From Streptomyces sp. NRRL WC-3742 (GTDB taxonomy: Bacteria; Actinomycetota; Actinomycetes; Streptomycetales; Streptomycetaceae), in contig NZ_JOCF01000093.1 in assembly GCF_000720635.1 (NCBI RefSeq), positions 1 through 22,803 of the forward strand: a stretch of 22,803 bases of DNA, in the 5' to 3' direction. The notes below the pieces were generated by a model that was not told where the DNA came from, searched no databases, and worked only from the letters and a program-made list of their open reading frames with translations. Position 1 is the stretch's first letter; every line of letters starts with the position of its first letter. This document shows positions 8,530 to 20,942 of the stretch, one piece after another. The position numbers and the translations under genes were made by a program.

Positions 8530-9384
8530 TCAGCCCGCCTGCGGGTCTCCGGGGGTGTAGGTGACGTGCACCACCTGTCCGTCCTTGCCGAGAAGACCGA
8601 GGTCCTTGCCGTTGACGTACGCGTGCACGGCCCCGCCGTTGCCGAGCACCAGCTTGATCTGCTTGGCGTCGGTGAAGGTCTGGTCCTGGCCCTCACTGAT
8701 GTTGTTCTGGAACAGCGACTTGCCGGTGCCGTCGGTGGCCGAGATCCAGCTGGTGCCCTCGGCGACCAGCTTGACGGTGACCTTGTCGGCGGGGACGGCG
8801 GCGATGGCGGCCGCGGTCGGCGGCGCCGGCGGCTGGGCGGAGGGGGCCGCCGGGGCGACGGAGCCGGTGCCCGAGCCGCTGGGCAGCGGCGCGCTGGCCG
8901 TGCCGGTGCCGGTGTGGGCGCCCTTGCCGCTGACGAGGTTGAAGCCGATCAGCCCGACCACCGCGACGATCGCGGCGACCATGGCGGCGGCCCAGTTCGG
9001 CCGGCCGCGGCCGGGCACCTTGATCGGGCCGCTCTCGATGAGCTGGGTGGGCCGCTTGGAGGCGGGCGAGCCGCCGTGGGCGGCGTCGTAGCGGACGACC
9101 AGCGCCTCGCCGTCCGCGCCGACCGCCGCGGCGATCGCGCGGATGTGGCCGCGGGCGTAGAAGTCCCCGCCGCAGCGGCCGAAGTCGTCCTCCTCGATGG
9201 CATGGACGATCGGCACCCGCACACGGGTCGCCGTACTCACCTGGTCCACCGTGAGTCCCGCCTCGATCCGGGCGGTGGACAACACCCGGCCGATGCTCGG
9301 GGCATCGGCCGCCTGCACCGCGTCGTCGGTCGGCGTGACGGACGACGGGGCGGTCTCGCGATCGGGGGACTTGCCGATGGTCAC
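8530..9384 (-). CDS. RodZ-like membrane HTH protein (HTH_25, DUF4115)
   Basis: A 284-residue bitopic membrane protein. An N-terminal helix-turn-helix of the RodZ/HTH_25 type (about residues 31-100) is followed by one transmembrane helix (131-151, NWAAAMVAAIVAVVGLIGFN), a Ser/Pro/Ala-rich extracytoplasmic linker (155-195) and a DUF4115-type beta domain (about 201-278). In rod-shaped bacteria RodZ links cytoskeletal MreB to cell shape; the role of this actinobacterial version is uncertain. GTG at 9382-9384 is preferred, with AAGG about 10 nt upstream; a longer frame from 9456 would run through the likely promoter. A promoter-like pair lies about 40-70 bp upstream. The gene lies between ftsK and rimO, 98 bp from rimO. 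Confidence 0.82.
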   Translation of the reverse strand: MTIGKSPDRETAPSSVTPTDDAVQAADAPSIGRVLSTARIEAGLTVDQVSTATRVRVPIVHAIEEDDFGRCGGDFYARGHIRAIAAAVGADGEALVVRYDAAHGGSPASKRPTQLIESGPIKVPGRGRPNWAAAMVAAIVAVVGLIGFNLVSGKGAHTGTGTASAPLPSGSGTGSVAPAAPSAQPPAPPTAAAIAAVPADKVTVKLVAEGTSWISATDGTGKSLFQNNISEGQDQTFTDAKQIKLVLGNGGAVHAYVNGKDLGLLGKDGQVVHVTYTPGDPQAG

Positions 9385-9425
9385 GGGAACGCGCCTTTCG
9401 AGCGGATGGCCACCTGCTGGGGAAC

Positions 9426-9456
9426 AGTCTAGGGGCGGAGGCGGATCGTTTCTCAA
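9426..9456 (-). promoter_or_regulatory. Candidate housekeeping-type promoter for the RodZ-like/rimO/pgsA/cinA genes
   Basis: On the minus strand TTGAGA (9451-9456) and TAGACT (9426-9431) resemble the Streptomyces HrdB consensus TTGACR / TAGRRT. The spacer is 19 bp, at the long end of the accepted range. The predicted transcript would begin near 9419 and give a leader of about 35 nt before the GTG at 9384. Confidence 0.5.
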
Positions 9457-9568
9457 GCGGAACAGGCCCGAATGCGCGCCCCCGCTTCGCGCCGTGTGAC
9501 GCGGTGTACGGACGTTCGGTTCCCGGAGTTCCGACTACCCTCCTCCGAACGAGTGAACACACCTTCGG

Positions 9569-9590
9569 GACACGGCCGATCGGCCCTGTC
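9569..9590 (-). terminator. Possible short hairpin at the end of ftsK
   Basis: GACA-c-GGCC, loop GATC, GGCC-c-TGTC forms a 9-bp stem with one C/C mismatch. It overlaps the ftsK stop codon (9589-9591) and extends into the gap before the RodZ-like gene. It is weak and lacks a U-tract. Confidence 0.3.
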
Positions 9591-12264
9591 ATCCCCTCAG
9601 GGTGATGAGCACGCCGTCCAGCTCGTCCGGCTTCACCAGGACGTCGCGCGCCTTGGATCCCTCGCTGGGGCCGACGATCCCGCGCGACTCCATCAGGTCC
9701 ATCAGCCGGCCCGCCTTGGCGAAGCCGACCCGGAGCTTGCGCTGGAGCATCGAGGTCGAGCCGAACTGCGTGGAGACCACCAGCTCGGCGGCCTGGATCA
9801 GCAGGTCGAGGTCGTCGCCGATCTCCTCGTCGATCTCCTTCTTCGGCCCGCCGCCCACCGTCACGTCGTCCCGGTAGACGGCGCTCAGCTGGTCCTTGCA
9901 GTGCTGCACCACCCTGGCGATCTCGGCCTCGGTGACGAAGGCGCCCTGCATGCGGATCGGCTTGCTCGCGCCCATCGGCAGGAAGAGCGCGTCGCCCTTG
10001 CCGATCAGCTTCTCCGCGCCGGGCTGGTCGAGGATGACCCGGGAGTCCGCCATCGCCGAGGTGGCGAAGGCCAGCCGGGACGGCACGTTGGCCTTGATCA
10101 GGCCGGTGACGACGTCCACCGAGGGCCGCTGGGTGGCGAGCACCAGGTGGATGCCGGCCGCGCGCGCCAGCTGGGTGATGCGCACCACCGAGTCCTCGAC
10201 GTCGCGCGGGGCGACCATCATCAGGTCGGCCAGCTCGTCGACGATCACCAGCAGGTACGGGTACGGGCGCAGCTCGCGCTCGCTGCCCAGCGGCGGGGTG
10301 ACGGTGCCGGCCTTCACGGCGGCGTTGAAGTCGTCCACGTGCCGGAAGCCGTACGCCGCGAGGTCGTCGTAGCGCAGGTCCATCTCGCGCACCACCCACT
10401 GGAGGGCCTCGGCGGCCTTCTTGGGGTTGGTGATGATCGGGGTGATCAGGTGCGGGATGCCCTCGTAGGCGGTCAGCTCGACGCGCTTGGGGTCGACGAG
10501 CACCATCCGCACCTCGTCCGGGGTGGCCCGGGCGAGGACCGAGGTGATCAGGCAGTTGATGCAGGAGGACTTGCCCGCGCCGGTCGCACCGGCGACCAGG
10601 ATGTGCGGCATCTTGGCGAGGTTGGCCATCACGGTGTGGCCCTCGACGTCCTTGCCCATGCCGACGACCATCGGGTGGGTGTCCTCGGCGGCCGTGCGCG
10701 AGCGCAGGATGTCGCCGAGGTTGACCATCTCGCGGTCCCGGTTGGGGATCTCGATGCCGACCGCGGACTTGCCCGGGATGGGGCTGATGATCCGCACGTC
10801 GGGGCTGGCCACCGCGTACGCGATGTTCTTGGCGAGCGCGGTGATCCGCTCCACCTTGACGGCCGGGCCGAGCTCGACCTCGTAGCGGGTGACCGTCGGG
10901 CCCCGGGTGAAGCCGGTGACCTTGGCGTCCACCTTGAACTCGGCGAAGGTGCTTGTGAGCTGGGCCACCACCTCGTCGTTGAGGGCGCTGCGGGCCTTGG
11001 CCGGGCCGCCGCGCTCCAGCAGGTCGAGGGAGGGCAGGGAGTAGGTGATGCCCTCGGAGAGCTGGAGCTGCTCCATGCGCGCGGGCGCCGGGCCGTGCTC
11101 CTCGGGCGCGCCGGGGCCGCCGCTGCGGGCGGCCGGGACGGCGGGCTCCTCGGGCGGGGCGGTGCGGTCCTGCACCTGGTGCATCATGTCCGCCACCGCG
11201 GAGGAGGCGGGCACGCCGTAGACCAGCGCGCCGTCCAAATCGGCGGCCGCACCGGCGGCGAGGTCGCGGGTGGCGTACGGGTCCAGCGGCTCCTTGTCGA
11301 GGGAGATCCGGCCGGCCCCGGCCTGCTCCTCGTCCTCCTCGGGCTTCCTGCGGCGGCGGCGCCGGCGGGCGGCGATCTCGTCGCGCGGGTCGCCGTCCCC
11401 GGCGTCCACGGAGTACGGCAGGGCGTCCGGGTCGGCGTCCTCCGGCGGATCGGTGGAGAGCTCACGCTCCGGCGTGCGCCCCCGCCCGTACTCGTCCTCG
11501 GGGCCGGGCTCGATCACGCCGAGCCTTATCCCGCCGGCCCGCAGCCGCTCGGGGATGCGGTTGACCGGGGTGGCGGTGACCACCAGCAGCCCGAAGAAGG
11601 CCAGCAGCAGGAGCAGCGGCACGGCGACGGCGGGCCCGGCGGCGGCCATCACCGGGGTGGAGACGGCCCAGCCGATGATGCCGCCGGCGGACCTTATCCG
11701 GGAGGCCCCGCTGCCCATCGTGGGCGCGCCGCAGCCGATGTGCACCAGGCCGAGGACGCCCACCAGCAGGGCGCTGAGGCCGATGACGATCCGGCCGTTG
11801 GCCTCCGGCAGCTCCGGGTGGCGCCAGAGCCGGATCGCGACCCCGGCCAGCAGGAACGGCACCAGCACGTCGAGCCGCCCGAACAGGCCGGACACCACGG
11901 CGGTGGCCGCCTCGTTGAGCCAGCCCTCCGAGCTGAACCAGGTGCCGGCGGCGACGACCAGCGCCAGCGCGAACAGCAGCAGGCCGATCCCGTCCTTGCG
12001 GTGGGCCGGGTCGAGGTTCCTGGCGCCGCTGTTGAAGCCCCGGAAGATCGCGGCGACGGGGCTCGCGACGGCGTTGAGGGTGCCCATCAGCACGCCCCGG
12101 CGCGGCGGTGGCGGCGGGGCCTGCGTGGCCGCCGCCTTCTTCGCGGGGGCCTTGCGGGCGGCCGCCTTCTTCGCGGGCGGCTTGCCCGGGGCCTTCGCCG
12201 CGGCCTTCCTGGACGGTCCCGGGCTCGATTTGCGTGCCGCGCTTCCGGGCGTGCGAGTGGCCAT
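9589..12264 (-). CDS. ftsK: DNA translocase FtsK
   Basis: A septum-associated, ATP-driven double-stranded DNA pump that clears chromosomes from closing septa; in Streptomyces it acts mainly in sporulation septation. The 891-residue protein begins with a Lys/Ala/Pro-rich cytoplasmic tail (1-57), then four membrane spans (about 92-110, 131-146, 159-177, 205-236) and a charged linker (about 245-450). The motor follows, with Walker A GATGAGKS at residues 559-566 (nt 10567-10590) and Walker B LLVIVDELADLM near 672-683. A C-terminal gamma winged helix (about 825-888) contains the QRKLRVGFAKAGRLMD DNA-reading segment. The ATG at 12262-12264 gives the repetitive AAKAPAKKAA start usual in the genus. 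Rare ATA-AGG codon pairs encode I190-R191 and I246-R247. osaB lies 144 bp upstream. Confidence 0.97.
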   Translation of the reverse strand: MATRTPGSAARKSSPGPSRKAAAKAPGKPPAKKAAARKAPAKKAAATQAPPPPPRRGVLMGTLNAVASPVAAIFRGFNSGARNLDPAHRKDGIGLLLFALALVVAAGTWFSSEGWLNEAATAVVSGLFGRLDVLVPFLLAGVAIRLWRHPELPEANGRIVIGLSALLVGVLGLVHIGCGAPTMGSGASRIRSAGGIIGWAVSTPVMAAAGPAVAVPLLLLLAFFGLLVVTATPVNRIPERLRAGGIRLGVIEPGPEDEYGRGRTPERELSTDPPEDADPDALPYSVDAGDGDPRDEIAARRRRRRRKPEEDEEQAGAGRISLDKEPLDPYATRDLAAGAAADLDGALVYGVPASSAVADMMHQVQDRTAPPEEPAVPAARSGGPGAPEEHGPAPARMEQLQLSEGITYSLPSLDLLERGGPAKARSALNDEVVAQLTSTFAEFKVDAKVTGFTRGPTVTRYEVELGPAVKVERITALAKNIAYAVASPDVRIISPIPGKSAVGIEIPNRDREMVNLGDILRSRTAAEDTHPMVVGMGKDVEGHTVMANLAKMPHILVAGATGAGKSSCINCLITSVLARATPDEVRMVLVDPKRVELTAYEGIPHLITPIITNPKKAAEALQWVVREMDLRYDDLAAYGFRHVDDFNAAVKAGTVTPPLGSERELRPYPYLLVIVDELADLMMVAPRDVEDSVVRITQLARAAGIHLVLATQRPSVDVVTGLIKANVPSRLAFATSAMADSRVILDQPGAEKLIGKGDALFLPMGASKPIRMQGAFVTEAEIARVVQHCKDQLSAVYRDDVTVGGGPKKEIDEEIGDDLDLLIQAAELVVSTQFGSTSMLQRKLRVGFAKAGRLMDLMESRGIVGPSEGSKARDVLVKPDELDGVLITLRG

Positions 12265-12408
12265 GGGTCAGCAGCCTACCGGGGCCGGTCGGTGGTGCAC
12301 ATGCGCCGGAGCCCGGGCGCCCGGACGTGTCGCAGACACACCGTCACGCTGATCGGGATTCACCCGGACGCCTCACGAAATCACCCGAAAGAGTGAGAAC
12401 AGGGGGTC

Positions 12409-13089
12409 TTACGAAGCGCCCGGACCGCCAGGAGCACCGGGGCTACCGGGACTGCCGGGACTTCCGGGCCGCATCGCGTCCAGCGCCCGGCGCAGCGCCA
12501 CGAGCCTGCGCTCCAGGTGCGCCGCGGTGGCGGACACCCCGGCGTCCTCCACGTCGTCCAGCTGCTTGCCCAGCGCCTCCGCCTGCTCCTCCACCGCCGC
12601 CAGCCGCGCGGACAGCTCGCCCAGCAGCGCGCCGTGCGCGGCCGCCTCCCCGTCGCCCGTCTCCAGCTGCAGGCGCAGCAGCGCCGCCTGCTCCCGGAGC
12701 TGGCAGTTCTTCGCGTACAGGTCGACGAAGACGGAGACCTTGGCCCGCAGCACCCACGGGTCGAAGGGCTTGGAGATGTAGTCCACCGCGCCGGCCGCGT
12801 AGCCGCGGAAGGTGTGGTGAGGGCCGTGGTTGATCGCGGTGAGGAAGATGATCGGGATGTCCCGGGTGCGCTCGCGGCGCTTGATGTGGGCGGCGGTCTC
12901 GAAGCCGTCCATGCCGGGCATCTGGACGTCCAGCAGGATCACCGCGAAGTCGTCGGTGAGCAGCGCCTTGAGCGCCTCCTCCCCGGAGGCCGCGCGGACC
13001 AGCGTCTGGTCCAGGGCCGAGAGGATCGCTTCCAGCGCCAGCAGGTTCTCCGGCCTGTCGTCGACCAGGAGGATCTTCGCCTTCTGCAT
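12409..13089 (-). CDS. osaB: Response regulator OsaB (receiver plus coiled coil)
   Basis: Response regulator paired with the hybrid kinase OsaA; in S. coelicolor OsaB is needed for growth and development under high osmolarity. The 226-residue protein starts at ATG 13087-13089 (GGAGG 10 nt upstream) with MQKAKILLVDDRPEN. The receiver domain (about 1-120) has the acidic pair D10/D11, phospho-acceptor D54 in LLDVQMPGMDG, T84 and K107, so it should be phosphorylated. No DNA-binding domain follows. Instead there is a heptad-rich, Glu/Ala/Leu helix region (about 125-205) and a collagen-like tail of six Gly-X-X triplets (residues 209-226). Output is therefore probably protein-protein contact. The stop is TAA, unusual for this GC content. 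It lies 295 bp downstream of osaA. Confidence 0.93.
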   Translation of the reverse strand: MQKAKILLVDDRPENLLALEAILSALDQTLVRAASGEEALKALLTDDFAVILLDVQMPGMDGFETAAHIKRRERTRDIPIIFLTAINHGPHHTFRGYAAGAVDYISKPFDPWVLRAKVSVFVDLYAKNCQLREQAALLRLQLETGDGEAAAHGALLGELSARLAAVEEQAEALGKQLDDVEDAGVSATAAHLERRLVALRRALDAMRPGSPGSPGSPGAPGGPGAS

Positions 13090-13211
13090 CTGGGCTCGCC
13101 CTCCTGTCGCCTGCCTGCCAACCGGTGAGGGCACTCGCGTCCCTCCCACCGCTACCCGGGTCATGCTAGCCGCACCCCCTCGCCCGGCACATCGCTCCGG
13201 CATGACCCGTT

Positions 13212-13248
13212 CCGGAGCGGCACACGGCGCGCGCTCCGGCGCGCGCTC
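13212..13248. repeat. Tandem 12-bp repeat and overlapping inverted repeat upstream of osaB
   Basis: CGGCGCGCGCTC occurs twice head to tail at 13225-13236 and 13237-13248. Overlapping it, CCGGAGCG (13212-13219) and CGCTCCGG (13232-13239) are perfect inverted arms with a 12-nt loop. This lies between the osaA stop and the osaB start, about 125 bp before osaB, so it may affect read-through or osaB initiation. Confidence 0.5.
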
Positions 13249-13338
13249 AGCAGCGCGTCGCCGTACGGTCACTGTTCGCAACGATCGGTGACCCTACCCG
13301 GTTCCCGGGCCCGGCCGCCAGCAAACCGGTCGACCCGA

Positions 13339-13376
13339 GGGCGCGAACCCCGGAGCACCGCCCGGAGTTCACGCCC
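13339..13376 (-). terminator. Candidate hairpin just after osaA
   Basis: GGGCGCGAAC (13339-13348) and GTTCACGCCC (13367-13376) pair over 10 positions with one mismatch and an 18-nt loop. The structure begins 9 nt past the osaA stop. It lacks a U-tract, so it may be a terminator, a partial attenuator before osaB, or an mRNA-stabilising stem. Confidence 0.4.
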
Positions 13377-13384
13377 CCGACATG

Positions 13385-18058
<4,674 letters not shown>

Positions 18059-18389
18059 AAGAAGCCCCTCCCACGTCGTGAACCTTCCGACCGACCGTAC
18101 TGCTCGCACCGGCCGTCGCGGACCCCCCAGTCTGGCAGCACCGGCGCCGCGTACACGGCCGGTTGCGCACGGTTGCTACCACACCGCCCGGAACAGGTGG
18201 GCAGAATCACCCCCAGGAGCCTGTTTCGCCGCCCCGCCCCCACGGGGACCCAAGCGGAAAGTAGGGTGGAGCGCTGCACCGGGCCACGACCCGACCCAGC
18301 GCCGCCGCTCACCCGGTCCGGCGCGTACGGGGAGTCGGCGCCGCGCCCCCCGGACAGCCAGGCCAGAGCAGTAGAGGAGAAGTGGCAAC
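18059..18389. promoter_or_regulatory. Divergent osaA/osaC promoter region
   Basis: A 331-bp gap between the divergent starts of osaA (18058) and osaC (18390), without a credible gene. It must contain both promoters. Seen: the osaA Shine-Dalgarno at about 18065-18072; the osaC AGGAG at 18375-18379; a 10-bp-spaced direct repeat at 18160-18176; and a weak SigB-like pair GTTT (18223-18226) and GGGGAC (18244-18249), whose 17-bp spacer and one mismatch make it doubtful. No clear HrdB-type promoter was found for either gene. Confidence 0.55.
18160..18176. repeat. Direct repeat CGGTTGC x2, one helical turn apart
   Basis: CGGTTGC at 18160-18166 and again at 18170-18176, a period of exactly 10 bp. This is the spacing used by tandem-binding regulators on one face of DNA. 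It is located about 100 bp from osaA and 215 bp from osaC. Confidence 0.45.
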
Positions 18390-20942
18390 GTGGTCACCGC
18401 GCGCGCAGCCGCCACCTTCGACCCGCACGGCCGGTCCGCCGCCGCCGCCCGCGGTTTCGTCCGTGACGCGCTGCTCGGCTGGGGCCTGCCCGAGGTCGTC
18501 GACGACGCCGTCGTGCTGGTCAGCGAACTCGTCACCAACGCCGTCGTGCACGCCGGGACGGCCGCCGAGGTCTGCTGCCTGCGTGAGGAGGAGTACGTCC
18601 GGATCGAGGTGACCGACCACCACCCCGAGCGCGGACTGCCCTCCCTCGGCGGGGGCCCCGCCTCCGACCGCTACGCCGACCCCGACGGCGAGGGCGGCCG
18701 CGGGCTGCTGATGTGCTCCGCCCTCGCCGAACGCTGGGGCGTCGAGTTCGCGGCCGGGCACAAGACCGTCTGGTTCCGCCTCGCCCTGCCCGAACACGTG
18801 GTCGGCACCCGCTACGCCGTTCCCGCCACCCCCGGCAGCGACCTGCCCAGCGGCCCTGGCCCCGTCCACGTCGCCGTCGTCCAGCTCGACGAGGACGGCC
18901 GCGTCCTCGCCTGGAACCCCGACGCCGAGGCCCTCTTCCACCACCCCGCCTCCGCCGTCCTCGGCCGCCCCTGGGCCGACCTCGCCGTCTGGCCGCAGTC
19001 CGGCCAGGGCCTCGGCCTCACCGACACCCTGCGCCTGGCCCGCTGGGAGGGCGGCTACGGCCTGCGGCTGCCCGACGGCACCGAGACCGAGGTGTACGGC
19101 CTCCAGGTGCGCGTACGCGACACCGAGGGCGTCCCCTCCACCCTCTGCCTGCTCGTCCTCGAACCCGAGCGCGCCGTCCTGCGCTCCCCCGCCCGCACCC
19201 TGCCCGGCGACCGCGGCGAACCCTCCGGCCCCCGGCTCGACCTGCTGGCCGGCCCCGTCGCCACCGACGACCTCGACAGCCTCCTCCAGCGCACCGTCGA
19301 ACGCGCCCGCGACCTCCTCGACGCCGACGCCGCGTACCTGCTGCTCACCACCGAGGACGAGACCGAGTTCGAGGTCCGCGCCGCCACCGGACTCACCTCC
19401 GGCCACCGCCGCCACGCCCGCTTCCCCGTCGAGACCGGCAACCGCTACGACTCCGCGCGCCTGCCCTCCGTCCACGAGGACCTCGCCGGCCGCCCCACCG
19501 GCATGCCCCTGCTCACCGGCAGCGGCATGCGCTCACTGGTCACCGTCCCGCTCAAGGTCGAGGGCCGCCTCATCGGTTCCCTCGGCATCGCCACCTCCGT
19601 CCCCGGCCGCTACGACAACGAGGACGCGCTGCGCCTGCAGTTCGCCGCCGACCGCGTCGCCCTCGCCGTCGAGAGCACCCGGCTCTCCGAACTGGAACGG
19701 CTGCGCCGCGGCTCGCTCTCCTTCCTCGTCGAAGCCTCCGACCTGCTGGCCGGCACCCTCGAACACGAGCAGACCCTCGCCCTGATGGCGCAGATGGCCG
19801 TCCCCACCCTCTCCTCCTGGTGCGCCGTCTACACCAACGGCGACCACGGCTCCTCCGCCGATCTCGCCTTCGTCCTGCACGAGGACGAGGACCGGATCGA
19901 CCCGCTGCGCGACCTCCTCGACAAGACCCCCGCCCCGCAGGCCGGCCCCACCCACGGCGTCGACTTCTGGACGGCCCCCGCCGAGACCGCCGCCGCCCAC
20001 GGGCTCACCGACGGCCCCGGGCTCCTCGGAACGCTCGGCGAGACCGTCGTCCTGCCGCTGACCGCCCGCAACCGCGTCATCGGCCTGCTCGCCCTCGGCG
20101 TCCCCACCGGCGTCCGCTTCCGCCAGGAGATCCTCGAACTCGCCGAGGACCTCTCCCGCCGGGCCGCCCTCGCCCTCGACAACTCCCGCCTCTACTCCGA
20201 GCGCACCGCCACCAGCCAGGCCCTCCAACGCAGCCTGCTGCCCCCGGAGTTGCCCGAGATCCCGGGCGTCGAGGTGGACGTGTTCTACCAGGCCGCCGGA
20301 GAGGGCAACGAGGTCGGCGGCGACTTCTACGACCTGTTCACCATTCGCGAGGGCACGTACGGCTTCGCCATCGGCGACGTCTGCGGCACCGGCCCCGAGG
20401 CCGCCTCCGTCACGGGCCTGGCCCGCCACTCCCTGCGCCTGCTCGCCCGCGAGGGCCTGGACGCCCCCCAGGTACTGACCCGCCTCAACGCCGCCATCCT
20501 GGACGAGGGTTCGCGCAGCCGCTTCCTCACCCTGCTCTACGGCGAGCTGACGCCCATGCCCGACGGCAGCACCGAGCTGTCCCTGGTCTGCGCCGGCCAC
20601 CCGCTCCCGCTGCGGCTGCGCACCGACGGCCAGGTCGACCGTGCCGCCACCCCGCAGCCCCTGCTCGGCGTCCTGGAGGACCTCGACCTCACCGCCGAAC
20701 GCCTGATCCTCGCCCCCGGCGAGGTGCTGCTGTGCGTCACGGACGGCGTCACCGAACGCCGCGAGGGCCTGCGGATGCTGGGCGACGACGGTCTCGCCGA
20801 GGTGCTCACCGGCTGTACGGGCCTGACCGCCGGAGCCGTCGCCACCCGGGTCCAGCGCGCCGTCGAGCGCTTCGCCCCCGAGCCGCCGTCCGACGACATG
20901 GCGATCCTGACCCTGCGGGTTCCGACTCAGCGCCAGTCGTGA
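18390..20942 (+). CDS. osaC: OsaC: RsbW-like kinase, PAS, GAF and PP2C phosphatase protein
   Basis: An 850-residue signalling protein. In S. coelicolor OsaC is reported to bind the stress sigma factor SigB through its RsbW-like domain and to bring SigB activity back down after osmotic stress. Domains: GHKL anti-sigma kinase (about 8-135) with the N box ELVTNAVVHA (E46, N50), D76 and the GRG lid at 103-105; PAS (about 155-258); GAF (292-430); second GAF-like domain (440-600); SpoIIE-type PP2C phosphatase (630-845) with GGDFYD (D645, D648), IGDVCGTG (D663), D785 in TDGVTE and D835/D836. All expected metal ligands of the phosphatase are present. GTG 18390 is preferred with AGGAG 10 nt upstream; the GTG at 18382 is out of frame and too close to the site. 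Confidence 0.93.
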   Translation: MVTARAAATFDPHGRSAAAARGFVRDALLGWGLPEVVDDAVVLVSELVTNAVVHAGTAAEVCCLREEEYVRIEVTDHHPERGLPSLGGGPASDRYADPDGEGGRGLLMCSALAERWGVEFAAGHKTVWFRLALPEHVVGTRYAVPATPGSDLPSGPGPVHVAVVQLDEDGRVLAWNPDAEALFHHPASAVLGRPWADLAVWPQSGQGLGLTDTLRLARWEGGYGLRLPDGTETEVYGLQVRVRDTEGVPSTLCLLVLEPERAVLRSPARTLPGDRGEPSGPRLDLLAGPVATDDLDSLLQRTVERARDLLDADAAYLLLTTEDETEFEVRAATGLTSGHRRHARFPVETGNRYDSARLPSVHEDLAGRPTGMPLLTGSGMRSLVTVPLKVEGRLIGSLGIATSVPGRYDNEDALRLQFAADRVALAVESTRLSELERLRRGSLSFLVEASDLLAGTLEHEQTLALMAQMAVPTLSSWCAVYTNGDHGSSADLAFVLHEDEDRIDPLRDLLDKTPAPQAGPTHGVDFWTAPAETAAAHGLTDGPGLLGTLGETVVLPLTARNRVIGLLALGVPTGVRFRQEILELAEDLSRRAALALDNSRLYSERTATSQALQRSLLPPELPEIPGVEVDVFYQAAGEGNEVGGDFYDLFTIREGTYGFAIGDVCGTGPEAASVTGLARHSLRLLAREGLDAPQVLTRLNAAILDEGSRSRFLTLLYGELTPMPDGSTELSLVCAGHPLPLRLRTDGQVDRAATPQPLLGVLEDLDLTAERLILAPGEVLLCVTDGVTERREGLRMLGDDGLAEVLTGCTGLTAGAVATRVQRAVERFAPEPPSDDMAILTLRVPTQRQS

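Noticed and set aside
9472..12396. 974-codon open frame on the plus strand
   Set aside because: It is antisense to ftsK; the product is a low-complexity His/Gly/Val/Ala-rich sequence, as expected from the complement of GC-biased codons, and has no domain or ribosome binding site.
18223..18249. SigB-type promoter GTTT-N17-GGGGAC before osaC
   Set aside because: The -10 has a mismatch (GGGGAC for GGGTAC) and the spacer exceeds 14-16 bp, so it is not reported as a promoter.
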